DNA from: Xestospongia muta
Taxonomy: Eukaryota; Porifera; Demospongiae; Haplosclerida; Petrosiidae
Length of the DNA stretch: 64,000 nt
Direction of reading: 5' to 3'
Assembly: GCA_963693285.1 (NCBI GenBank)
Contig: OY848921.1
Coordinates: 5,203,497-5,267,496, forward strand
This document shows, piece after piece, positions 23,288 to 36,400 of the stretch. The translations under genes and the position numbers were made by a program. Each line of letters begins with the position of its first letter. Position 1 is the first letter of the stretch. Under the pieces are notes generated by a model. The model made no database searches, was not told the DNA's origin, and was given only the letters and a program-made list of their open reading frames with translations.

Positions 23288-26200
23288 CTAGCTTACATGA
23301 AATAATTATTATAGTATCAAGGAGATATATTCTTTGTTGTAATACACTAGTATGGTGAGGGCTAATAAATTTATTGCTATATGTCAAACTATTTAGGGAT
23401 ATTTACTGGAATAAATAGTATATTTCATGACTAGTTCAATAAAGGGGTGCAAGCAGTGGAAATAGCTGTGATAAATCATGTAATCAAGATTTTTAAATGG
23501 AAGATGCCATCTTTGAGTGTACTTTGAGATTGCATCAAGAAAAGGAAAGCATGCTTCCGACTTTCTTTTTAGATAAAGGCTAATGGTTTAAACATAAAAT
23601 TCAAGTAGGTCATATATCTCAAGGTAACATGTACTATAACTAATGTTATTAGCTATAACGTAAATATATGCCTGCTGCAAAATCTTAAAAAGAAATCCTA
23701 CCAATACATTTTGGTTGTCACTTGTCCTTAACAAAGGCAGCCAGTTGGACCATTGTGAATTTTATAGACATGGATGTTAACCACCTTTAGCTGGTGATGT
23801 AACTTATTATTGAAGTATGGTTCCAAGAATGGCAGTTAAGAGACTATATTAACTAGATGCTAACCTTTTAGATATTGTCTAACTCTCACAATTCTCTACT
23901 TCGTATATACTTGCATATGTCAACTAAGACTATATCACATCATCTACCACCAGTATCTAGACAATAGTCACTTGTGTATATAATAATTGGCTTTGACAGT
24001 AAGAGTGAATAATGACAATACATTCAGCTTTACACTAATAGATTCTTCTGTAAAGTAAGACAGACAGTATTATATCAAACACTTAACACAATGAAGTTAG
24101 ATCTTTCTGCCTAATATCACGTACATCAGTATGCGGTTTCCTTAGACTTAGAAGCTAATAAACAATTACTGTTACCATCGAAATCATTGTATTGCCAAGA
24201 TGTTTTATGGGGTTCAGTGGAGCAATGCTAAATTGGCTCACTTCAAATATTTCTACTATGTATAACTAGAGTGTATTGACAAGTTAAGTATATATTTATT
24301 TACATTTAAATGAATCTTAGTTATCTAAAGTAATTTTCCTTGCTTTTTGTGGCAAATACATTTATAATTGTGTCATAGTTTAGTTTTTGTGCTAGATCAC
24401 ATTCAGTTGACAAAATTATTAAACTTAAATGATCTGTGCTACAAACCAATCCAAGATCTTCTAGACTTCTTTTTCCTTCACCTTCTTTTTGTGGACATCA
24501 TGAGCTGTTATTATAACTTGATGTGAAACATAAATAGAATACAATAATCAAAGATTGATAGTTTACTTAAAGCATAGTCTGCAATAGCTGTGATTTAAAT
24601 TTTCTCTTTGAAAAGTTGTCTGGGCCCCCCTTCAGATTCCTTTAATTGTGGGGCCCAGGGCAAACTGTTTCATTTGCCCCCTCTTGCCCCTTCCCCTTTT
24701 GGCCTCCTTGAGGTGTAGCACAATAAAATACCATGACTCTTTCTTACTGGTATTACATGATGTCAGTAAGGACAACTAGTCATTAAAGTTAGACATAATT
24801 ATAATCTTTTTTGTGCAGTGTTTAGATATATGTATCTCACGTTATACACATCCACTTGTCCCACACATGTTTACTTAGAAGACAAAGAATACTTCTTGGG
24901 ACACTTTACTATATTCCAGTTGTTTAGGAGAGCATATTTTTATTAGCAATTGTCTTCAATGTAACTAACATTTACACTGGCATAATGTGACAATACTGCT
25001 AATTATATGTGAACTGGTTTACTACTATAGCTATGTAATGTGATGTTAGTATGATAAACTTAACTGTAGTTTGTAACTGTTTCCTGTTTGCAAAGTGACA
25101 CGTATAATTGTCAGGTACATGTGAAAGTTTTGTTACAGTATATGACAAATACATCCACATATAGCGTACATTACATTGAATCCAGTTGACGTCAACATTG
25201 GTGTAATTGCTATCATTCTCCTTTCAGCAACCACAACAAAATAGAGGCTCTTTTTCAATTGTTGCTACTTTCGTCTCTTGATGACTTACATAGTGTTATT
25301 GGTGTTTGTCTTTCCTTTTTTGTTGGGAAAAGAATTCTTTGCTTTTCACAGTTTAAATTTGGCAGAATTTTTTTTTAACTTGGAGGACTTTGCTGTCTTT
25401 TGAGGTTCAAGCATTGTGACAGCTGTCTGGACATGTTTACTGACTGTTTGTACAGCATTTAGTGTGCTACATTTTCTAATTGTCATTTTAAAGCATGTAT
25501 TTTAAGAAACAGTGCTTTTTTGGTTCCTCTAAGTCTGTTTTTACTTTTTTGAAGTGAGTACATCGATACAATATGAATAGTTAGTGTCTTCTGATGTACT
25601 GTCTTTACATACAACAGTGTTACTAGTTTTCATATGTATATATATGTTTACATATAGTAGCATGTAAAGTAGTATTTAAACATGTTTATGGTCAAACGTG
25701 TGGACACATTTGACAATCATGACACATGATTACAATTAGTTTCTATTGATAATGCTTGTCAGGCAAATTCTGATATCTTACTTTCCATTGTTGTTTTAAG
25801 GGTATAATTGAACTTGGAGAATTTTGGCTGATTTGATGGCATTTTATAATTTCACAAATCCAGGCTGTTTTTGCCTATTTCCATCTTCCTCAATCTTTTG
25901 AAGCTGTATCTCTGTATTTCTTGATCAAAGCAACAAGAAGATTTTCAACATGGTTATTCTCATAATATGAGTACGCTATTTTTAAATTTTAAACTTTATA
26001 AAAAGCCTCTAAAATCATATTTGTATTTTCTGTAGACCCCACTAATCCAATGGTGTAACCTTGTACAATAGTGTGTTTTAAAGTAAGCATAAAATGTCTC
26101 ATGATTGTTGTAAATGTGTATTAAAATTTTGGCAAGAAAGTACGAAATATGGCCTCCTTGTACTCCATAAATAAAGTGCAGAGTAAATGTTAGATTGTTA

Positions 26201-27320
26201 TTTGATTTTACTTTATTGATACATGCTCCTTTGAGCTTTTCTCCATGTTCTATGAACATGCTTATTGAGACTATTTTCAACAAAACACACACAGAATCAT
26301 TGATTGTGGTCATGTTTAGAACAAATAAACAGGTGTAATGCCTCCTAACTGGTAAATAATTGACCATCTGTGTGGTGTATAGCATTTGTTACCTACTTTT
26401 AAAGTTGTTTTCATCTGAATATTTGGTGCTATGTATAAGTATGTACCTGGGCTTGGATAGTCGGTGAGGTTGTTCTACAAAATAGAGCGTATGAACTTAT
26501 TAGACTTAATGATATGCCCATGTAACCTACTGTATTGAGCCAGTTGATGATTTAGTGTCATGAATGTAAAAAAACTCAGGGTGCTTAGTTACCTGTAATG
26601 ATTTTGTGGATTCCCCATGACTTCCGCATTTACAAAATATATGAAAGCAGTATAAAATTAAGTCACTGTATGTACATGAGCCAGAGAAGTACATGCATCA
26701 GATATACCCTTCACATATGTAACCATCAAGGTTTCTACAGGTTGTCAGTTCATCAATTACTAAGGCATTCTTACTTTCCTTCATAATTACACATAGTTAG
26801 GTAAAAGCAGTAAGGATTTTCTTACATGCACTTTTAAGTTCCAAAACAGTTGACTGTTATAGCCACATTTGTTACATAGAGCTAATATTAAGCAACGATA
26901 CTGGTGCACATATAGTTGTATTGATCACAAACCAGTTTGAGGAGTTTGTAATATAATGTAATATATCATAATTTTGTGTTATGCATAGTGAAGTTTCTGA
27001 CCTTGATGACAGTTGTGTTAGTTTACCCACAAAGAAAACAAAATGAGCACCCTGACATTGACCAGGAGAAAATGATCAACGAGTCACTGTTGTGGCTAGT
27101 TACATTATATCTTTGATTGCTTTTTGTTATCTTACTTTGTAGATTTTGAATCATCACATCAGAGGATATAGCTGTTGGTGATCTGTTGTACTTATACTGA
27201 GTATATAAAATAAAATGAAGATATTTGAACTGACATAATTCTGACTATAATTGAAATGTTTAAGACATTGTTGAATGTATTGGTTTTATAGTCTTTGTTG
27301 TGTTGATGTTGCTATTATTT
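23288..27320. other. Four kilobases with little recognisable content
   Basis: A+T rich with scattered repeats. Segments at 23.28-23.46 and 24.09-24.18 kb resemble 62.41-62.64 kb. A G+C-rich patch at 24620-24720 (gggcccc and ttgccccctcttgcccc) may be an old transposon piece. A 129-codon minus-strand frame (25996-26385) has no domain, and I do not call it. Confidence 0.4.
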
Positions 27321-27530
27321 TTATATTGTTTTACCTGACTTGCCACATTGTTCGCATGTCCTATGTTCTTCATTTATTTCTTCTAACATTGACTGAATAA
27401 CAGGATGACTCAGAGACATTGCCGTATTAGTTATCTCAGGAGGAAATAATGCCTCAAAATTGGACAAGGAGTGGTTTCCATTATCCTTCCCCACATAAAT
27501 GGACCGTTTAATAATACGAAACGCATGCAC
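27321..27530 (-). CDS. Doubtful small minus-strand exon
   Basis: A 69-codon frame reads SLSNFEALFPPEITNTAMSL..., then EEHRTCEQCGKS and a donor-like cag|gtaaaa. The composition is protein-like, with one CxxC pair. It lies downstream of the receptor gene on the same strand and could be a further 3' exon of it or an unrelated fragment. It is absent from the second copy of the duplication, where this edge is replaced by other DNA. Confidence 0.2.
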   Translation of the reverse strand: MHAFRIIKRSIYVGKDNGNHSLSNFEALFPPEITNTAMSLSHPVIQSMLEEINEEHRTCEQCGKSGKTI

Positions 27531-27828
27531 GGTAGAAGGGGTTAAATATTTGGCCTAACACTCTCTGGCAAGTGGCTAGTAAGGGGCAAAATTAAGCAAT
27601 GAGTCGATTTTAGCTATAATTTATCATTAATGAGAACAAAAACATGTTCATATTACATATTCAGTAATTCTACAGGAAGATAACGCTACTACTACTGTTT
27701 ACTAACACTACTTTTATATTTAATATTAAAAGTGCAGCCTTGTTATTTAGATCTTTTTAGTCATTGAATTTGCAGCTTTCCTTTTCATAATTTCTATCAT
27801 TTGTAATAAAATCAGGAGTTATGTTTAG

Positions 27829-30800
27829 TCAACTTACTCTTTTTGGGGGAACCGAAGGTGGTCCTTCATCTGAAGTTCCATGTTTACTATAGTATATATG
27901 TACAGTTTATATCATCATTGTGCATGACTGCATGGTTTACCTTGCTTTTCTAAGTGGTGGAACGGGAGGAAGTGGTTTCCTTTGAGCTGTCATACCTTTG
28001 CCATAATTACATGGAATTTCTAAAAGTTCTACATCTGAGGTTTCATGTTTACTATAGTATATATGTACAGTTTATATCATCATTGTACACAACTGCATGG
28101 TTTACTTTGCTTTTGTAGGAAGTGGAACAGGAGGAAGTGGTTTCGTTTGAGCTGTCATGCCTTTGCCATAACAATAATTGTGTGGAATTTCAAAACGTTC
28201 TACACCTGAGGTTTCATGTTTACTATAGTATATATGCACAGTTTATATCATCATTGTACACAACTGCATGGTTTACTTTGCTTTTGTGGGAGGTGGAACA
28301 GGAGGAAGTGGTTTCGTTTGAGCTGTCATGTCTTTGCCATAACAATTATTGTGTGGAATTTCAAAACATTCTACACCTGAGGTTTCATGTTTACTATAGT
28401 ATATATGCACAGTTTATATCATCATTGTACACAACTGCCTGGTTTACTTTGCTTTTGTGGGAAGTGGAACAGGAGGAAGTGGTTTCGTTTGAGCTGTCAT
28501 GTCTTTGCCATAACAATTATTGTGTGGAATTTCAAAACATTCTACACCTGAGGTTTCATGTTTACTATAGTATATATGTACAGTGTATATCATCATTGTA
28601 CACAACTGCATGGTTTACCTTGCTTTTGTAGGAAGTGGAACAGGAGGAAGTGGTTTCGTTTGAGCTGTCATGTCTTTGCCATAACAATAATTGTGTGGAA
28701 TTTCCAAACGTTCTACACCTGAGGTTTCATGTTTACTATAGTATATAACCACAGTGTATATCATCATTGTACACGACTGCATGGTTTACTTTGCTTTTGT
28801 GGGAAGTGGAACAGGAGGAAGTGGTTTCGTTTGAGCTGTCATGTCTTTGCCATAACAATTATTGTGTGGAATTTCAAAACATTCTACACCTGAGGTTTCA
28901 TGTTTACTATAGTATATATGTACAGTGTATATCATCATTGTACACAACTGCATGGTTTACTTTGCTTTTGTAGGAAGTGGAACAGGAGGAAGTGGTTTCG
29001 TTTGAGCTGTCATGTCTTTGCCATAACCATAATTGTGTGGAATTTCCAAACGTTCTACACCTGAGGTTTCATGTTTACTATAGTATATATGTACAGTGTA
29101 TATCATCATTGTATATGACTGGTTCACCTTGATTTTTTAGGAGGGGGAAGAGGAGGAAGTGGTTTCTTTTGGGCACTTTGAAATATACTATAATTATATA
29201 ATGAGACCTAACATTTCTGAGGACAACATGAGCGTTTATTAGCTTGCCTTGTTTTTGTAGAAGTAGTATTGAGAGAATCAAAAACATTAGTAGCTGTATT
29301 TGTAGAAGCACTTTCCTTTACTTTCCCTTGACTGAATTTAGTAGGGAGCATTGGACTAGCATTATAATGACAATATACAACATAAATGTTATTGATATTA
29401 CCCAAAATATTGAAAATGCTATACAGCAATTATTCACATGACATGGAATATACTGCATACCTTTTTCTGGAATTTTCACTTGTTATAATATCATCATAAA
29501 AATTTTTAGAATCTGCAACACTTTAAAAAACTCCAGATTAAACAACATTTGTTAAAAATCTATGATTACCTATATGGAGAAATATCGCTGTTATCTTGTA
29601 CCAAGTACTGCTCATTATGAAATTTTGTTTCCATTAATAAATGGTAATAATCTTCAATATCATCTTCATCTCCTTGCAGTTTATGTACTCTGTATTACAG
29701 ATATGAAATCATCATTAATTGAAATTGTGTTTCAAACAAACCTTTGTTTTAATATGTAATTTCTTTTTGATTTAAAATTTTTGAAAATACAAACTGATAT
29801 TATCATGCAGCAAACACAAAGAAACAATGACAAGCCACCAGCAGAACCAATTGCACTGAATAGAATCACTTTATTATTTGATATTTGAGTTGGACTTGCG
29901 CTAGATAGTACTGGAGTTGTGTCATTCGACAGAAAATAAACTGATGTCACTGTTAACACCTGTCCATCAACTATTATTTCTGCAGTATGTATTATCCAAT
30001 TTTGTAATATAGTCAATAGTTGTAATGTTGTGAAATTAGATATAGCAGATAGTTTAGCTCTCATTTGTATTGTATTCTCACTGTCACATTGTAAAGTGTT
30101 ATCTGATATATAGTCTGAAGTTATTGAACAATAACAGACTTTATTCAACACAGTAATTATGACTTCAATAATCTCAGTCACTTTACTTTCGGTTTTATTT
30201 ATCTACCACAAAAACAAATTGTATTACAATATTTGTCATTTTTATATGACTTACTATCCACAGATAACAGTTATCCAATCCATTGATATACATAACAAAC
30301 AGTTTGTTATCATATACTTTAAAGAAATAATGTAAAATTTGTTAACATATCTAATAATAAACTAACCAGGAATTAATATATTTTCAGATTCCAAACCATG
30401 TCCTTCTTTAGTTTGTGCTGACACTGACAAACAATATTTTGAGAGTGGTTCCAGATTTCCTACTTTAATTGAAGTATTGAGAGTCTGTATTAATAATTTG
30501 TTCTTGTCAACTACGACACAATGATCTATTGATTTAGTCAGATTAAAGGAGTATCCTGTCACAATTCCTCTCCCTTCTTCTAATGTTAGTGGCTTTATTT
30601 TCACAATGATTTCAGTTAGAGAAACTCTTTGTGCTAGTTCAATGTTTGGAGCCACTCTGGGAACTACAGAAAAGCAAACCATTTGGAAATTGCAAGTATT
30701 AATCTTATAGTACTTGTGTATTTCAGTTGTACCTGTCTCCTGAGTAAAAAATACTTTATACAAAGGTTCTCCCATACCAGCAATAGTAACTGCAAAAACA

Positions 30801-33496
30801 TTAACTTTATATGGAGTATAAGGGTCTGTAAATAGTATATAAATGGTAATTAATATAACTTAAGATGTAACTAACTCAAGTTTTGTATTTTGTGATATAA
30901 GCTTTCTTCAGTCTCAAAAATAACAGATTGATTTTCTGTCAAATTCCAAATACTGATGTAATAGCGTAAAATAACTCCATTTGACAGCAATGGTGGTTCC
31001 CATGAAATGTTGACAGATGAATTAGATAGTACAGTGATAGTCAAATTATGTATAACACCTGGCTCTACAATTCACCAATAAAAGAGTAGTTAAATGAATA
31101 TTTTTCATTTATCCATTTCTTTTGAATGTATATTTATACATCTATCAATCAAACCTGTCTGTTCAGTTGTATTATAGACATAGTCTGACTGAGGTCCTTC
31201 TCCTCCACCAGTTGTAGCTGAGATACTTACTCCCACTTGTTGATATGGTGTTAGTCCTTCCAGGAGATATACTATGAACTGACTGTCTACAGTTGTAATA
31301 GATATTTCACTGCCATTAGTATAGTTGGTGTATAGAGTATAGTGAGTAATGATACCATTAGGTATCAACGGAGGCTCCCATTGTATTAGAAGAGATGAAG
31401 AATTAACAACGCTAACTGTAACATTAACTGGAGAGTTGCTGGGAGCTACATTGGAAGTTTATGACCTTATTAATAATAGTTAGTCGTAACTTACCATCTT
31501 CTAATGTAGTAAAATTAATACACAGTGTTTTTCCTATTCCATGTGTTGTCCATTGAGGTGTGACACAGCATATATAAGAAGTATATGGCTTTAAAAATGA
31601 TACTGTGTTATACAATTTCTGAGTTGTGTCTGATGCTATTATAGTATTAGTATCTGATATATTACACATCACTATGTAACCATCAAAATTTCCATATTGC
31701 ATGTATTGAAATGGAGGATGCCATGTTATTATGCAGTGTGTTTTAAACAATTGTGATAATGTCATGTCTTGAATAGCTCCTAGGGAGAAAAAATGAATTA
31801 TTAATTTCAATATTTTTTTAAAATTACATACACTATTGTAGAAAATAATTTATATGGTTTAATCAATCAATGTGATCATTATAAAACTATTACATGCATA
31901 CCTACAAGGTAAGTTATTCGAAGGCTATTGTGCTATCACAATTTAAGTTGTTGACAGCAATTTTATCACATTCCCTTTGTTACTTACCTAGGCAATGAAT
32001 ACTATTAGTAGCAAGGACAGTTGATGTATTACAGGAACAGAAGTATGATCCATTAGTATTAGTACACTGATGATGACATAAGTTTTGCAAACATTCATTG
32101 ATATCTATTGTCAAAAAACAAGAGCAGTACATTTGATGTTAGAGTCACATCAAATATTGCAAATTGCTAATATATTTTATCAATGTTTTAAAAAAACCTG
32201 TTAAGCAGTCACTGTCTGTCCATCCACTGACACATGTGCAAGTGTCAGGAGCTGTACATTGTTTGTTAGTACCACATGGTGAACTGCAAATTGCTGTATT
32301 GTTATAGGATTGTATAGTGAGTTCAGATGGATATATATGTAACCATACCTGTTGAACAGTCATTGCCAGTCCAACCACTGTTACATGTACAAGTATCAGG
32401 AGCTGTACATTGTTTGTTAGTACCACATGTTGAACTGCAAATTGCTGTATTGTTATAGGACTGTATAATGAGTTCAGATGGATATATATGTAACCATACC
32501 TGTTAAACAGTCATTGCCAGTCCATCCACTAATACATTTACAAGTATCAGGATTTGTACATTCTTTGTTAGTACCACATGTTGGACTGCAAATTGCTGTA
32601 TTGTTATAGGACTGTATAATGAGTTCAGATGGGTATATATGTAACCATACCTGTTAAACAGTCATTGCCAGTCCATCCACTAATACATGTACAAGTATCA
32701 GGATCTGTACATTCTTTGTTAGTACCACATTTTGGACTGCAAATTGCTGTATTGTTATAGGACTGTGTAATGAATCCAAATGGATATATGTAAACATACG
32801 TGTTAAACAGTCATTGCCAGTCCAATCACTGATACATGTACAAGTGTCAGGAGCTGTACATTGTTTGTTAGTACCACATGATGGATTGCAAATTGCTGCA
32901 TATAAATTTTGTGATATTATATTTTTCTATGTACATCAATAACAAGTATAACTTACGTGGACAGTTTGGTGTAGGACCATAATTAGGACAACATTTCAGT
33001 TGACTACTGTAAGTCCATGCATATTTTGTCGAAGTTCGAGTTCTATTATAATATAAACATGTATTTGTTATTGTAGTATTATGCATATAAATTTTTTAGT
33101 TTCTGACTAAATTTCACTGCTGAATATATTTAAAAGTTTTTAACCCATGTGAACATTAATGTTATTAATAGAAAATATTGTTATCTTATTTCGGTTTGTA
33201 TAATGTCATATCTATTATTATAAGCAAAATTAATCATAAATAAAGAATAAATATTTATTAAAAGACATCTTACTAACCCAGCTCGACAACGCCTACCACC
33301 CCACCAGCCACATGAGGTGTAAATAGCATAATATCCAACATATGATGTTGCATAAGACACAGATACATAGTATGAGCAAGATGATACAGCATGACAACTG
33401 TATGATAAGACAGATTACAATAATACAGTGTCACAATAAAGCTTACCTATTCATCAAAACTGTATTAAAGAACAAGACAATCAAGAGCCTCACCAT
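27829..33496 (-). CDS. Receptor-like membrane protein, copy A (EMI, EGF x5, cbEGF, FN3, TM, repeated Tyr/Pro tail)
   Basis: Twenty-eight minus-strand exons join in one frame (about 1,249 residues). Signal peptide MVRLLIVLFFNTVL (33447-33496). EMI-like Cys-rich exons 33278-33397 and 32957-33042. Five 96-nt EGF exons between 32800-32895 and 32198-32293. A calcium-binding-type EGF (31988-32104, DINECLQNLC). Fibronectin III exons 31495-31779, 31155-31445, 30876-31064, 30733-30825 and 30367-30663. A membrane-proximal Cys domain (30255-30316, 29742-30202) ending in one transmembrane helix (VILFSAIGSAGGLSLFL). Cytoplasmic exons 29570-29689, 29461-29520, 29248-29355 and 29128-29187, seven repeated exons (27941-29077) and 27838-27886. 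Extracellular introns are nearly all phase 1 and tail introns phase 2. Each repeated tail exon offers a Tyr (CYGK) and a proline motif (KPLPPVPLP). The end is uncertain: either TGA at 27829-27831 or splicing at gtaagt. Adhesion or signalling is inferred; no kinase domain is present. Confidence 0.85.
27941..29077 (-). repeat. 171-bp tandem exon-intron array encoding the cytoplasmic tail
   Basis: Exons 27941-28051 (111 nt), 28106-28222, 28277-28393, 28448-28564, 28619-28735, 28790-28906 and 28961-29077 (117 nt each) are spaced at 171 bp with 54-nt introns (165 bp for the last one). Every unit has acceptor actatag and donor gtaaac. The peptide unit starts KHETSGVE, continues FEIPHNNCYGKDMTAQ and ends KPLPPVPLPTKAK. 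The long plus-strand open frame across this array is a by-product of the period being divisible by three. Confidence 0.88.
32198..32895 (-). repeat. EGF exon array, five units of 96-nt exons
   Basis: Exons 32800-32895, 32651-32746, 32500-32595, 32349-32444 and 32198-32293 each encode one EGF-like repeat of the form ICSSPCGTNKQC...CTC...GW...DC. They are separated by about 53-55-nt near-identical introns and are all phase 1. The second gene copy has three of these units. Confidence 0.88.
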
Positions 33497-36400
33497 TTTA
33501 GAGTCTGAACACTGACTGCAATACCAAAATTTAATAAAGTTTCTATGAAAGACATGTGTTTTTAGTTTTAAATTAAAAAAGACACAAATGATGTAATTAA
33601 ATTTGATGTTTGGGAACACAGATTGATAGATGATAGTTCTGATTTTTTTTGTGATAACGAAAAGAAGTAGGAAAATATTTAGTTTGTATATCAGATGTGT
33701 GTTACAGGGATGTTGTAATTGTAATTAAATGTAATTAATTACAAGTTTGAAGTAATGGTAATGATATCAAAATGTTCGTCAATTGAAGTAATCGAATACT
33801 ATAATTACTTAAGCTTTATAATAAAACTGTATTGGGTACCGTGAGTAGTCATTAGGTTCATTGAACTGGAAAGTGTTAGAAGTAACAGCTGAAGTGAGAC
33901 AGTGACCATGCACTTTGCTTCTTACCATTGTGATAGTGACCTTTCTAAGAAATGATGTAGGTTGCTTTGTAGTCAGTAATTGAGTAAATAATAAGGTAAT
34001 TACTTAAAGACTTTTTGGTAAGTAATGGTAATTGTTTCATGCATTAATGACAGTAATGGTAATGTGGTAATCATGAAGTAATGGCAATTATGATCATTAC
34101 ATAATAATTATCAACATCCCTGGTGGTGTTTAACATAGACACATTCAAAAACACATAAGCAAGCAACTCTTTTAGTGACTCTGATGGTGTTTTGTGTAGG
34201 TACTAATAAAAGTTCACTGGTCATGTAAGAACATAAAACCATGAAGTGTTGTTTGTAACCATTGTGGAATAGATGCTAATGTACACTTTAGCAGTGTTTA
34301 GGGACAAAAGAAACATAATATCATTATCTAAGGTAGTACTCATAATGCATGAGTACCACAATTCCTCTGTCTATAAAAGAAAATTATAAACAGTACTTCA
34401 AAAAACAGCAACTCTAAACATAGTTATACTTGTGGTAAACATATTTCATTTAGAATTACTGATAACGCACTGCTCTATCAACTGTAATTTTCCATTTGTA
34501 ATTTTTGCAAAAAATTTAACTATCAAAGTTATTAAGATCAATTTTATGTATCTAATTATGTATAATTTAAAATCGAAAACTTCAGCCGTAATAAATACCA
34601 GAATTATGCTATGTAATTATATATCATGAGAGGACATTTATTTTGCACTGTCCAGTAATCTGATAAACTAATAGTAATTAGATTTATGGATTACAATGTG
34701 GTCTGTCAGTTACAGGTTAATTTTATTTACCTCTCTCAATAGTTTCTAATACTAGTATTGTTTACTAATTTTTTTCAGCATTCTAAGTGCTAATATTGCA
34801 GCAAAAATTGCAATAATAATTATCATAATTCACTCATATAGCTGTTATGACAGGAGATACTAGTGTATAGTCTGTTCATTGGTCAATCAGTTTTAACAGG
34901 AACAAATTTGAATTTGGTGTTATAAACATTATGTATATGTATCTGATTGGGAACACTTCTGTCAAAACAACACTTATATATAAGCAGCTCATTTCCAAAA
35001 GAAAATTACTAAATTTTGTATTCAGAGTATCTAATAATCATTTTTAACTGAAATATATTTAGTAAACATTGATTGTTGTTTGTGTTTGTACATAGCAATA
35101 TGTAGAAAACTGTTTTCTGATGTGTTTAATAGAAATGGTCCCTTTAGACAAATCAGGTCCATACAGATGCTCCTTAATATAATTTGCAAGTATATAAAAT
35201 ATTTCTAAAAAATGAAGAAAATGCAAGAATGGTTACTATCAGCCAATACAAAGAATGATAGTAAGATAGTAGTGATGGCAAATGCATCCCCACATAATAG
35301 CATAGGCACACAATGCATTAATAATTATTTAAAATAGTTTAGATAGTTGGTGTGTATGCTTGATTAAAGAGATACCAGAAAAGTAGCCGAAAACTTGAAA
35401 TTGTTCCATCATGGTCATTGGCCTATCAGTCATTCAGAAATGGTTTTTTAAATCAAATAACTATTCATAAGAAAATGGCTTCTCTAATAGTAGCTGTTCA
35501 TTATAATATTGCCGAAATCACCACTTGTTTCTCTGAAAGACTCAAAACAAGACTTACAAAACGTCATAATTCATAGTTGAGCATGTTACCTCTGTAAAGT
35601 TGGTGACCAAAATGTTTGTGGTTATTGAGTTTTCATGAACTAAAAGCAGAGGCAGAGTCCAAAAGATGAACAAACCCAATGTTAGACTAATTGAATCGGT
35701 GATGCTTACAGTAGAAGGAAAATCATCAAAAAAATACTGCAAATAATTGAAAGATTTTGATCAGCTTTAAGTTAGATATTCATTGTTTTCTGCTAATACA
35801 TTTCAATGGAAAATCAAGGCCATCCCTATACATAGGCACTGCTACCGTATGTCTGTATAATGCCTATAATTATTGTCTTATTCTTTTAATGTTTGTTATT
35901 ATTGTTTTTTGTTAAAGTAAATTATTTTTTAAAATATGTTAAGATTGTTTTGTTAATGGTGTATAGTTGGTTTAGTTGATTGATCACGAGGGCATTTAGT
36001 GCAGCCTTGTACTTGTATTAAATACACATTGGAGTTCAAAGACAGTTAATGTAGCAGTAATGTCTGAAAAAACTTCATTCAAAGTAAAACCAACCTTTTT
36101 AAATTTGCTGAAATCAATATTTATCAGGCCTGCATGCAGGATTTTAAATTAAGCTAGGCCAGCACATTTGACTTTAAACAGTCTTTAATCTTCATATTTG
36201 ACATTATTGTATTAAATATATATAATAGTGTCTACCTTGGACTAAATTGTTACAAGTAAATAAAATATTTTTAAAAATGAAGTAATTGCAAAAGGTGAAG
36301 CATGTTGGAAGGAAATGAAATTCCATGTTAACCAGCTTACAAAAAAGTTCTTACATATTGTGATGTGTATAAATATTATTATCAAAACTAATTAAATAAA

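Noticed and set aside
25996..26385. 129-codon minus-strand frame
   Set aside because: No motif, no splice context, and composition typical of A+T-rich chance frames.
28122..28973. Long plus-strand repetitive open frames (57-residue repeats)
   Set aside because: They arise because the 171-bp exon-intron period of the minus-strand receptor tail is divisible by three; the repeat crosses intron sequence and splice sites of the real gene.
29570..29689. ITAM-like signalling motif in the receptor tail
   Set aside because: Tyr residues are present (DYYHLLME, EQYLV) but the YxxL/I...YxxL/I spacing of an ITAM is not met convincingly.
34432..34629. Short frames in the receptor 5' flanks (also 50614-50892, 53208-53441)
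   Set aside because: The collinear sequence in the other duplicate does not keep the frame, so there is no sign of selection on protein.
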